Positions 13,721 through 21,431 of a stretch of 29,111 nt of DNA are shown in pieces. Each line of letters opens with the position of its first letter. Position 1 is the stretch's first letter. A model generated the notes under the pieces. That model had not been told where the DNA came from. It saw only the letters and a program-made list of their open reading frames with translations, and searched no databases. The stretch comes from JBCAWW01 sp039024315. Lineage in GTDB: Bacteria > Bacteroidota > Bacteroidia > J057. The position numbers and the translations under genes were made by a program. Where the stretch lies: the NCBI GenBank assembly GCA_039024315.1, contig JBCCQN010000099.1, positions 1 to 29,111 of the forward strand. Direction: 5' to 3'.

Positions 13721-16528
13721 TTATTTACGGGCGACATCGACCAGAATAGAAAAATAGGCTAATCTACCGATGCGGGGACCGCCATAGACGGTAAAGACTT
13801 CATTGTTCAAAATATTGGAGGCACCCAATTTTAAAGTTGACTTTAAATCGGGAAAGTAGCGATTAAGCTGTACGTCAAGTAGGTAATAAGTTGGGATTTC
13901 GCCCGTAAACTGAGGCGAACCTTCAAATAAGAAGCCCTGTACCCACTTATAGTTCACGTTGAAACCTAGCTTATCGATAGGGCCAAGCTCAATATTTCTG
14001 CCCGAAAAGCTCACATTAAATTTATGCTCCGGCGTATTAAAGGCCGGAATGATGGGGTCATCAGTAGTAGTATTGAGTCTATTCCAAGAGTAGTTACCAC
14101 TAATAGCGTAGCCTTTATCAAAGAAGTAGTTGGCTCCAATGGAAAAGCCCTGAGTAGTAACCACGTCAGTTGCATTGGCTGAAACCCGCAGTACTTGCCC
14201 GACAGGGATCCCGAAGACAATACCACCATCAAAACCAAGACGGAAACCAATAAAGTCTCTATAAAGGCTAAAATAGTAACCTGCATCTATATACAATCTC
14301 TTGGCGATAGTGGTACGATAGCCAACCTCAAAAGTCCGAACTCGTTCTGGTTGGATAGGATCTAAGCTAAAGTACTCAAGCTGTGAGAGATCATTGGTAT
14401 CAAAAAAGTCGTCTAATGAAGGCAACGTCAAGAGACTATCACGACCCTCTATATTTCCTACCAGCGTAGCTCTACCTACATTATAGTTAAGGTATTGGTC
14501 AGATAGGGTCGGGTTGCGAATAGCCGAGCTAAAGGAAGCACGAATCACGTCCTGCTTATTGGTACGCCAGACAGCGGTAAGGGCTGGGGAAAAAAGATAG
14601 CGGAAGTTTTGGTTTTTGTCCATCCGCAGGGTGGCTGTAGTAGTGAGACGGTCATCAGCAAAGCGCTTTTTAACACCCGTGTAGAGACCGTACTCAAAGT
14701 TAGTAATCACATTGCCGGCCGTATCCTCAAAGATAGTGCCGTCTGTAACAGGTGTGTAAAGGCGGAAATTACCACCGACGGTTACCTCAGCCCAAGAGGG
14801 CTTGAACTTATATTCTCCGTGTCCATGATAAAGGGCAGAACGGTCCACGAATCTGGTGCCAAAGGTGTTGCTAAGGGGAGTAGAAGTGATAGAGTCAAAT
14901 AAGGCTTGAAATTCTGGGGTGCCGGGGGCAGCATAAAATTCATCCGCTTGGGCTCGAGCCTCCTGATGCCATTGACTAAGCTTATCGTTATTTTCTTCTA
15001 GGATACGGGCCTGTTGCTCAAAGTCAAACCTGAATCCATTCTGTGGACTGGGTTCTTCCGGATATCCTTCTAGGGACTCAACATCATCTACAAAATTATT
15101 GCGCCAATAGTTACGGTAGCGCTGATCCCAAGCCCTATCCCCAAAGCCAATCTCCTGCAGTTGGAAAGCAGTAAAGACAGGGTCATAAGAGTTTCCTGCG
15201 TTTTCATGAGTCATATAAACGCGGAAAAAGAACTTATCTCTTTCTCTTAGCTCCAGCTTATGCTGAAAGAACTGAATATCTTTTAGACTAATACGATTGA
15301 TCCCTTGAAAAACCGTGGTGCCATTGCTGTAGCTAGTCGAGGCGATAAGGTCAACTTTGGGGCGAACTTTATAATGCAGGGCCAAAGAACCTTTAAAGTT
15401 GTTGGTATTATAATCAACCAAATCTCTTTCTTCGTAGCCGGTTCGGTGCCAACGACCTAAGCCTGGCAGCAGAATCTGCTCACTACCAGAAGTGGCCGAG
15501 TTTTGACCCGTCTTTAGGTTTTCATCCCCATAGCGGTTAACGGCATCATAACCACCGGGATTGTCAACTCCTACATAAGGAATGGCCCTACGCTCTGTGG
15601 TATCGCGATAAGCTTCCTCCATATTGTCCGCTTCCCAGTCATCTGCTTGCAGATAAAACAGGTTGAGTTTGAAGGCAAATTTCTCATTGCCTTTTGTGCC
15701 ACCAAAAGCACGAGCTACGCGGATACCTCCTTCTACCCAATTACGTTCTCCTAGTTTTACCGAAGCAGAAACGCCCTGATGAATAAAAGGATCTTTGGTA
15801 GTCATAGAGATAACCCCATTAAAGGCATTGGGGCCGTAGAAGGCAGAACTTGCCCCTACGACCAAATCTACAGATTCTATATCAAGCTCGGAGGCTCCGA
15901 GGAAGTTACCTAAAGAAAAATTGAGACCCGGAGACTGATTATCTACCCCATCAATCAATTGGAGGGAGCGCACTGGTTGAGTACTATTAAAACCTCTGGT
16001 ATTAACCACTTTGAAGCCAAAGCTAGCGGAGCTAAGGTCTACTCCTTTGAGGTGTCCCAGTCCTTCATAAAAATTAGCTGCGGGTGTCTCTTTGATGGCC
16101 GTGATGCTCATCGTCTCAACGGTCAAATCTGCTTGCTTTTGCTTTTCCAGCGCAGCATTGGCAAAAATGTTGACCTCACCTAGGGTCACAAAGTTCTCGG
16201 TCATCTCCAATTCGACTGGCTCTGCGAGTGAGTTTACCTCGAGACGCAAAGTATCATAGCCCAGAAAGGTAGCCATTAAAACGAAGGGGGGTTGCGTTCC
16301 GGGACGGAACGAAAAACTCCCATCTTCTCGGCTCATACTGCCGATACGGGTACCTTCTATGATGATCCTTGCGCCCACCAGCACCTCGCCGCTTTCGCTA
16401 TTTTTCACATTTCCTTTGACCAAATCTTGCCCCAAGAGCGCTATTGGTAAAGAGAATAATAGTAGCAAGAAAGCAGAAAAGCTTTTGGGGGCAAAACATG
16501 CGTTTGCCTTTACGTATTCGTTATTCAT
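13721..16528 (-). CDS. TonB-dependent receptor with carboxypeptidase-regulatory-like N-domain
   Basis: 935 residues. A signal peptide (hydrophobic run ~20-33, cleavage near LGQ) is followed by a CarboxypepD_reg-like domain (~36-110: GNVKNSESGEVLVGARIIIE, then GTRIGSMSREDGSFSF). The plug domain spans ~135-250 (TRGFNSTQPVRSLQLIDGVD and VVGASSAFYGPNAFNGVISM). The 22-stranded barrel region ends in the aromatic-rich strand RLAYFSILVDVARK. Such receptors import ligands using TonB energy. There is no SusD neighbour, so it is not a classic SusCD pair. The linked T9SS esterase-like protein is a candidate ligand-binding or processing partner (inference). A leader peptide of about 33 residues is long but usual for the family. 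Confidence 0.93.
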   Translation of the reverse strand: MNNEYVKANACFAPKSFSAFLLLLFSLPIALLGQDLVKGNVKNSESGEVLVGARIIIEGTRIGSMSREDGSFSFRPGTQPPFVLMATFLGYDTLRLEVNSLAEPVELEMTENFVTLGEVNIFANAALEKQKQADLTVETMSITAIKETPAANFYEGLGHLKGVDLSSASFGFKVVNTRGFNSTQPVRSLQLIDGVDNQSPGLNFSLGNFLGASELDIESVDLVVGASSAFYGPNAFNGVISMTTKDPFIHQGVSASVKLGERNWVEGGIRVARAFGGTKGNEKFAFKLNLFYLQADDWEADNMEEAYRDTTERRAIPYVGVDNPGGYDAVNRYGDENLKTGQNSATSGSEQILLPGLGRWHRTGYEERDLVDYNTNNFKGSLALHYKVRPKVDLIASTSYSNGTTVFQGINRISLKDIQFFQHKLELRERDKFFFRVYMTHENAGNSYDPVFTAFQLQEIGFGDRAWDQRYRNYWRNNFVDDVESLEGYPEEPSPQNGFRFDFEQQARILEENNDKLSQWHQEARAQADEFYAAPGTPEFQALFDSITSTPLSNTFGTRFVDRSALYHGHGEYKFKPSWAEVTVGGNFRLYTPVTDGTIFEDTAGNVITNFEYGLYTGVKKRFADDRLTTTATLRMDKNQNFRYLFSPALTAVWRTNKQDVIRASFSSAIRNPTLSDQYLNYNVGRATLVGNIEGRDSLLTLPSLDDFFDTNDLSQLEYFSLDPIQPERVRTFEVGYRTTIAKRLYIDAGYYFSLYRDFIGFRLGFDGGIVFGIPVGQVLRVSANATDVVTTQGFSIGANYFFDKGYAISGNYSWNRLNTTTDDPIIPAFNTPEHKFNVSFSGRNIELGPIDKLGFNVNYKWVQGFLFEGSPQFTGEIPTYYLLDVQLNRYFPDLKSTLKLGASNILNNEVFTVYGGPRIGRLAYFSILVDVARK

Positions 16529-16617
16529 GAGTAGTAGTCAAGTAATAGCCTAATCTAAAAATACCCAAAAAATTCAATTCTTAGTCAACTTTTTTGCCTA
16601 GAGGCCTAATCTTCATT

Positions 16618-16645
16618 TTGGAAATGCGAATTTTGGCTAGATTTG
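16618..16645 (+). promoter_or_regulatory. Consensus Bacteroidota promoter for the outer-membrane barrel gene
   Basis: TTG (16618-16620), exactly 17 nt, then TAGATTTG (16638-16645): both elements and the spacing match TTG-N17-23-TAnnTTTG. The start would be about 25 nt upstream of the ATG at 16676. Confidence 0.65.
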
Positions 16646-16675
16646 CACTTCCTGCACCATAGAAAAAAACTCAAG

Positions 16676-17524
16676 ATGAAATACCTCAAGATCAGATACT
16701 TAGTTTGTCTAAGCTCGCTGATATTTAGCGCACAAATGCAGGCGCAGTACTATGGCGTCAGTCCCAGTGTAGTGGGAGAATGGGCGGTAGGGCTCCAATT
16801 AGGCTCAAATTATATGCGTGGGGATGTGAGTCAGGTTCTCCCGGGCTATGAAATTGGCGTTTATGCCCAAAATTCCTTTTCGCGAACGATAGACCTCAAA
16901 ATACTGATCGGAGGCGGTTTGGCACAAGGCTTGGGCACAACGGCCAGCAATAGCTTCTTAAATAATTCGGCCCTCAATGGTGAGCAGGATAGCGTCTATT
17001 TTTATGACTCTACCCAGATGGTTTTTCACAACTATCAGATGCAGCATTTTTCGGTCTCAGGCGCTCTTAAGTTCAACCTCAACCGCTTGATCTCCCCCAA
17101 TAGCGGCGACAGTTGGGATTTATTTTTGATGGCTGGCCTCAATTTTATGCTCTATGAGACGCGGATCAATGCCTATAACGAAAGTACCTTCGAGACCTAT
17201 GACTATTCGCAAATTACTGCTAGCGACCCCCTAGAGGTTCGCAATCAGCTCAACGAAATACTCGATGGTACTTATGAAACCCTCGCCCAGCAAGACCGCC
17301 TCAACAATACTCAATTGGGCAATCGTACTTTTAGATCATCCTTTTTAGGAGGATTGGGCTTTCGCATCCGCGCTACTGAACATGTAGCGATTGGGCTAGA
17401 AGGGCGCTATAATTTCCTCCTCGACGATTTAGTTGATGGCCAACAATGGGAGGAAGGAAATACCGCTTCCTTGAGTAATGATCATCTCATTACAGCTGGG
17501 CTAACCTTAGATTATATTTTTTAA
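16676..17524 (+). CDS. Outer-membrane beta-barrel protein of unknown function
   Basis: 282 residues from the ATG at 16676; the longer frame from a TTG at 16643 would overlap the promoter. Signal peptide MKYLKIRYLVCLSSLIFSAQ, cleavage near MQAQ. The mature protein has the look of a small porin-family barrel: GEWAVGLQLGSNYMRGDVSQ, alternating strands, RTFRSSFLGGLGFRIRATEH, VAIGLEGRYNFLLDDLVDGQ, and a terminal strand LITAGLTLDYIF ending in Phe, as required for BAM recognition. It resembles Bacteroidota OmpA-barrel/PorT-like proteins, but I cannot assign a family. It is transcribed alone between divergent and convergent neighbours. Confidence 0.75.
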   Translation: MKYLKIRYLVCLSSLIFSAQMQAQYYGVSPSVVGEWAVGLQLGSNYMRGDVSQVLPGYEIGVYAQNSFSRTIDLKILIGGGLAQGLGTTASNSFLNNSALNGEQDSVYFYDSTQMVFHNYQMQHFSVSGALKFNLNRLISPNSGDSWDLFLMAGLNFMLYETRINAYNESTFETYDYSQITASDPLEVRNQLNEILDGTYETLAQQDRLNNTQLGNRTFRSSFLGGLGFRIRATEHVAIGLEGRYNFLLDDLVDGQQWEEGNTASLSNDHLITAGLTLDYIF

Positions 17525-17528
17525 GAAA

Positions 17529-17635
17529 ATAGTAGAGAGTAAAGAGCATTTAGTACAGAGAAAAATGGTTTTGATGAACCATACAGCCCATTTTCTTAGA
17601 TCTTAATACTAAATACTATTGTCTCTGTACTTAAA
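17529..17635 (+). repeat. AT-rich palindromic intergenic element, copy B
   Basis: Left AGTACAGAGA (17552-17561) and right TCTCTGTACT (17622-17631) are a perfect 10-bp terminal inverted repeat. The interior AAAAATGGTTTTGATGAACC and TCTTAATACTAAATACT match copies A and C. It fills the convergent gap between the barrel protein and the amine oxidase. Confidence 0.75.
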
Positions 17636-17655
17636 GGCCACCTGCCTACTCCTGA

Positions 17656-18714
17656 TCATCCCTTCATGATCTGTCCCCAAACATATTCAGCACTCTGTAC
17701 GGCTCCATCCATATATCCAGGAAAGTCCGCAGCTGTTTCTGATCCTGAGATATAAAGTTTACCGTCCCAATACGCTTTTCTAAATACTTCATGCCCATTG
17801 TGCAAGTGAGGCAGCATATCACTCTGATAAGGCACAAAAGTATATTTCTCTTCCCGCCACACGGCCTCTTCATATTGTAGATAGTTATGCACCTCCTCGC
17901 CGTAATATTTACTAAGTTGCTTTAACACTACGGCCAGACGTTCTGCCTTGCTAGCTGCATGATAGGCGCCATTGAGAAAACCCTTGAGAGCAAAGCGTTC
18001 GTCGGAGACGTCTGCATGATCGTACATCTCTGGTATCGGGCCAACATTGCTCATGATCGTGCCACTAAGATGGGGACTTCGCCAAAACGGCCGCTCAAAA
18101 GTCAAGGCAACCTTAATGGATTCCCCCATCCAAGTGTGAGTTTGTCCTGCGATATCCAAAAGGGAGCGGGCTAGGGCAGGTTCAGTCTCTATGGTCTGCG
18201 AAACCAAATAAGGGGGCAAGGTTGAAACGACCCTTTCGGCTTCATACTGATGGCTTTGAGTTTGGACAATGATCTTGTCTGCTTGACTTATTAGTTTTTT
18301 TACCTCCTGGCGGAGAACGATTTGCTCTGGCCCTAGGCGCTCGACTAAGGCTTGGATTAACTGTGAGCTACCTCCAGCGATCCGGAAGCTAGGTTCCTCA
18401 TTAGGGGGCAATTGGACCAGTTGCGGGGGACTGGTAGAGATGGGTTCGTAAATAGCCTTACCGCCCAGCTCTTGGGCAAAAACCTTCAAATCTAATTCTT
18501 CCAACAAAGCCGTCAGCGATTGGTGTTTACGGCCCAGCCAAGTAGCTCCCAACTCGATAGGTGCGACTCCTTCTCGATATTGAGTCAGGATACGCCCTCC
18601 CACTCGTGGACGCGCTTCTAAAATCAGCGCCTCTTTTCCGGCCTTTTTGAGTTTATAAGCGAGGCAGAGTCCACTTAGACCTGCTCCAATGATGATGAGC
18701 TTTTCTTTCTGCAT
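17656..18714 (-). CDS. FAD-dependent amine oxidase family protein
   Basis: 352 residues. Rossmann FAD motif LIIIGAGLSGLCLAYKLKKA (GxGxxG at 10-15), with Glu33 for the ribose (LILEARPRVGGR) and the following RVGGRI typical of monoamine oxidase/phytoene-desaturase-like flavoproteins. IELGATWLG resembles the MAO-type substrate-domain start. The C-terminal FAD-contact segment is ISGSETAADFPGYMDGAVQS (~323-342). It is shorter than typical MAOs (430-500 residues), which fits the compact bacterial 'flavin monoamine oxidase' group. No signal peptide, so cytoplasmic. Substrate unknown. Divergent from the FMN reductase gene. Confidence 0.9.
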   Translation of the reverse strand: MQKEKLIIIGAGLSGLCLAYKLKKAGKEALILEARPRVGGRILTQYREGVAPIELGATWLGRKHQSLTALLEELDLKVFAQELGGKAIYEPISTSPPQLVQLPPNEEPSFRIAGGSSQLIQALVERLGPEQIVLRQEVKKLISQADKIIVQTQSHQYEAERVVSTLPPYLVSQTIETEPALARSLLDIAGQTHTWMGESIKVALTFERPFWRSPHLSGTIMSNVGPIPEMYDHADVSDERFALKGFLNGAYHAASKAERLAVVLKQLSKYYGEEVHNYLQYEEAVWREEKYTFVPYQSDMLPHLHNGHEVFRKAYWDGKLYISGSETAADFPGYMDGAVQSAEYVWGQIMKG

Positions 18715-18739
18715 ATATACCTGATCTGTAGGCGCCTCA

Positions 18740-18829
18740 AGTATAGAGTATTCAGTGTAGAGATAAAAAGGCCTTACTAAATCATATAAACCTATTTTCC
18801 CATGTCTTAATACTTAATACTTAATACTC
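18740..18829 (+). repeat. AT-rich palindromic intergenic element, copy C
   Basis: GAGTATTCAGTGTAGAGA on the left is imperfectly complementary to the triple TTAATACT repeats on the right (18807-18828). The middle TTTTCCCATGTCTTAATACT aligns with copies A and B. The sequence continues into AAGCTTTCGGAG (18834-18845), resembling half of the palindrome inserted in copy A. Confidence 0.7.
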
Positions 18830-18931
18830 AAATAAGCTTTCGGAGTAAACCTCCCCAAAACTGCCAAACTTGACACGCACAATCTAAGGTAAAAAACGAA
18901 TCTTTTTATTGCCAATGGGGTAGAATAGAGG

Positions 18932-19441
18932 ATGAAGCAAATTGCGATCCTGATGGGTAGTGCTCGTAGCAACGGCAATACTCGCAAAGTGGTATCTCAC
19001 CTGATGAGTCAAATTGAAGCGGATCTTTATGATCTCAACGACTATGAAGTGGGATACTATGATTATCAACATCGCCAAAGCGATGATTTTCCAAAGCTCA
19101 TGCAAGCGCTGGTTGAATATGACTACCTCATCCTTGCCACACCGGTCTATTGGTATAGCATGAGCGCGCAGATGAAAACCTTTTTTGATCGCCTGACAGA
19201 CCTCTTTGAAGTCCATAAGCCGCTTTACGATCGCTGGGAAGGCAAAACTTGGCTGGCCTTGAGTTGTGGGCCAGATGATGATGTGCCAGATTTTTTTGCC
19301 AAGCCTTTTGCCGCATCTGCCGAATACCTCAACTTAAAATTTGCAGGTTGGGTGCATACTTGGTTGGAAAATGGCGAATTATCGCTCGCCAGAAAACAAG
19401 CAGTATCGGCTTGGCTCAAGGCATCCAAACTAGGAGACTAG
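18932..19441 (+). CDS. NADPH-dependent FMN reductase-like / flavodoxin-fold protein
   Basis: 169 residues. The flavin phosphate loop is visible at the N-terminus (LMGSARSNGNTRKVVSHL, residues 7-24). TPVYWYSMSAQMKTFFDR (70-87) follows, the signature of the NAD(P)H:FMN oxidoreductase/iron-sulfur flavoprotein family, where the loop contacts the isoalloxazine ring. SCGPDDDVPDFF (111-122) then fits the third flavin loop. Cytoplasmic. It likely reduces quinones or small electrophiles with NAD(P)H, but the substrate is not predictable. It is preceded by repeat copy C and followed by copy D. Confidence 0.85.
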   Translation: MKQIAILMGSARSNGNTRKVVSHLMSQIEADLYDLNDYEVGYYDYQHRQSDDFPKLMQALVEYDYLILATPVYWYSMSAQMKTFFDRLTDLFEVHKPLYDRWEGKTWLALSCGPDDDVPDFFAKPFAASAEYLNLKFAGWVHTWLENGELSLARKQAVSAWLKASKLGD

Positions 19442-19512
19442 GTATAAAATTTGCTGAGTTTTGGAATTGTGGAATTGTTGATTTTCCTTGCTTACTCAAA
19501 TGATCAACTACT

Positions 19513-19636
19513 ACATTCAGTACTGAGGTAAAAAGCATTTAGCAGTAAGACGCTTAAAACTTAGCCGATCTGAGTCATCGAGCCACTTTTCTTACGACAA
19601 AATCCTTTTTTCTTGCTACTCCTTACTTAATAATAC
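19513..19636 (-). repeat. AT-rich palindromic intergenic element, copy D (reverse orientation)
   Basis: Read on the minus strand, GAAAAGTGGCTCGATGACTC, then GTCTTACTGCTAAATGCT and CTCAGTACTGAATG, lines up with copy B's GAGAAAAATGGTTTTGATGA, then ATCTTAATACTAAATACT and CTCTGTACTTAAAG. This is the most divergent copy. It lies immediately upstream of the three-gene subtilisin unit. Confidence 0.55.
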
Positions 19637-19651
19637 TTTCCCCGCTTTTCC

Positions 19652-20260
19652 TTGAAGACTTTCGAACCGGGCTGGCAGCACCAAAGACCTAATCAAGACG
19701 CCGTGCGTACAATGTGGAGTAAAATCCGCTTTGAAAATATTCCTATTACCCATCCCGAGATTCTCCATTTTATCCATGACCTCAAGGTCGCGCATCCACG
19801 TGGAGGAGCCTTACTTTATCATTTTCAAGTAGCCGAAAACCAAACTTTTGATTGGTTTGCCTACAATAATCGCCTCGCTGAAATTGAGTTTGCTAGCCGT
19901 GTCTTGAGTAGTGGGGACGTTATTTCGGCTGCGGCCGAACTCAATATCGACAAACGCTTACTCTCGATTGAATCCGTGATCCACTTGCCAGATAGCTTTG
20001 ACATGGCGGGACGCTTGGCCAGGCATTTGTATCATGGCGGGCCTCATTCTGACCAAAGTCTTCCCGCCCGAGAAGTCCTCCAGACTGCTGAGCGTTTTAT
20101 TGATCAAATCATACAAAATCGTTATGATGAAGTCAGCGTGATGAGCTTTGAAACGGCTTGGGCGGATTGGTTTTATGATGAATATTGGGATATGACTTAC
20201 CTGCTTTATGACCGCAGCCAGCGACAGATCTGGCTGTTGTGTTTGACAGATTCCCAATAA
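19652..20260 (+). CDS. Uncharacterised cytoplasmic protein, first gene of the subtilisin unit
   Basis: 202 residues if it starts at the TTG at 19652; the first in-frame ATG is at 19712 (Met21, MWSKIRFENI) and would give 182 residues. No signal peptide or transmembrane segment. A mixed alpha/beta protein with HPEILHFIHDLKVAHPRGGA near the N-terminus and an aromatic-rich end (SFETAWADWFYDEYWDMTYL, then YDRSQRQIWLLCLTDSQ). The ending superficially resembles compact immunity-type folds, but I recognise no family. It lies 16 bp upstream of the protease gene on the same strand, so co-expression is very likely. A regulator, inhibitor or substrate of the protease is conceivable but not shown. Confidence 0.7.
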   Translation: MKTFEPGWQHQRPNQDAVRTMWSKIRFENIPITHPEILHFIHDLKVAHPRGGALLYHFQVAENQTFDWFAYNNRLAEIEFASRVLSSGDVISAAAELNIDKRLLSIESVIHLPDSFDMAGRLARHLYHGGPHSDQSLPAREVLQTAERFIDQIIQNRYDEVSVMSFETAWADWFYDEYWDMTYLLYDRSQRQIWLLCLTDSQ

Positions 20261-20276
20261 TGCTTTAATTGCTAAC

Positions 20277-21431
20277 ATGCAGCTAAGGGCAAAAAAAGAT
20301 ACTGATCTCTGGCCAACAGCAGACTCAGGCACCGGATCAGCTCGCGCAACGCTTTACAAAGGACAAGTTTGGACCGTCCTCAAGGAAGTCAAAGGCAAGG
20401 CCATCAATGGCAATGACCGTTGGTATCAAGATGCTCTGGGCAATTTTCTGTGGAGTGGCGATCTGGAGTTGTTAGGGGCTGCTGCGCAGAACGCTTCTAA
20501 TGCACGTCGGCCGCTGCCTAAGCCCATATTAAACCCTCCCACAGCTAAGCTACCTGCTTTTAAGATGGATTGGCCGATTGTCCAACTAGATATAGATCGG
20601 ATTTGGCCCTATTCGATGGGGGAAGGGGTTCGCATCGCCATCCTCGACTCGGGTATTTATGAAGATCATATCGAGATCAACTCCAAATATATCTCCGCCC
20701 GCAAAAACTTTGTTAGCAATAGCCCCAAAGTTACCGATACCCAAGGTCACGGCACCCAATGTGCGGGTCTGATTACGGCCCAAGGCAAACGCTTGTTTGG
20801 AATTGCACCTGGAGCCAATCTCCTCATTGGCAAAGTCATCAATAGCCAAGTAGTCAAAGAGCAAAAGTTACTAGCAGGCATTGAATGGGCCCTAGAGCAA
20901 GGGGCCCATATTATTTCTATTAGTTTGTTTATTACGGATGCCAGTGCCGCTTTCAAAAGTCGGGTCAGTCAACTTGTCAAAGAAAAAGGGGTACTCATAT
21001 TTGCCGCTGTCGGCAATAATACGGCCCGTAAAGAGATAAACAATGTCCCTGCTTGTGTAGAAGGAGTGGTCGGCATTGGGTCCTATGGTAAAGATGGCAA
21101 AGTGGATACTTTTACCACTCGTACTTCCCATCTAGATTTTTTCGTTCCCGGTAAGGATGTCTTATCCTTAGGCCTAAAAAAGCATAGCTACTGCCAGGTT
21201 CGAGGCACCTCGATGGCCACCGCGATCGTAAGTGCTTACAGTGCATTGTTATTGTCTCCCCTCCTCCAAATAGACCCGCATTATAAGCCCGTAGATCTCT
21301 TGCCCATCCTACGCCAAAATACTTATGGCACCCTAGCTTTTGACCCCCAGTCTCTTCCTAGCGATGCCCCAAAGCCTAAGCCCAACCCCTTACTAGCCTT
21401 TCAAAAAACATTCCCAGCCCATGTTACGTAA
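20277..21431 (+). CDS. S8 (subtilisin-like) serine peptidase with N-terminal SH3-like domain, no signal peptide
   Basis: 384 residues. Residues 1-66 (MQLRAKKDTDLWP, YKGQVWTVLKEV, DRWYQDALGNFLWSGDLELL) resemble a bacterial SH3-like domain. A linker (67-95) includes GAAAQNASN, encoded by the GC-rich repeat. The peptidase domain follows: Asp124 (AILDSGIYEDH), His158 (TQGHGTQCAGLI), oxyanion Asn247 (AAVGNN) and Ser312 (RGTSMATAIVSAYSAL), a complete catalytic triad. There is no signal peptide or obvious propeptide, so the enzyme seems to be cytoplasmic, unusual for this mostly secreted family. Its 3' end overlaps the next gene by 11 nt, indicating translational coupling. Target unknown. Confidence 0.9.
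   Translation: MQLRAKKDTDLWPTADSGTGSARATLYKGQVWTVLKEVKGKAINGNDRWYQDALGNFLWSGDLELLGAAAQNASNARRPLPKPILNPPTAKLPAFKMDWPIVQLDIDRIWPYSMGEGVRIAILDSGIYEDHIEINSKYISARKNFVSNSPKVTDTQGHGTQCAGLITAQGKRLFGIAPGANLLIGKVINSQVVKEQKLLAGIEWALEQGAHIISISLFITDASAAFKSRVSQLVKEKGVLIFAAVGNNTARKEINNVPACVEGVVGIGSYGKDGKVDTFTTRTSHLDFFVPGKDVLSLGLKKHSYCQVRGTSMATAIVSAYSALLLSPLLQIDPHYKPVDLLPILRQNTYGTLAFDPQSLPSDAPKPKPNPLLAFQKTFPAHVT
20478..20497 (+). repeat. GC-rich short repeat inside the subtilisin gene
   Basis: GCTGCTGCGCAGAACGCTTC. Its last 19 nt are identical to the intergenic copy at 3745-3763. In frame it encodes AAAQNAS in the SH3-peptidase linker. Confidence 0.75.

Noticed and set aside
18834..18845. AAGCTTTCGGAG as a second full palindrome insertion
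   Set aside because: Only one half of the palindrome is present and no flanking direct repeat can be seen.
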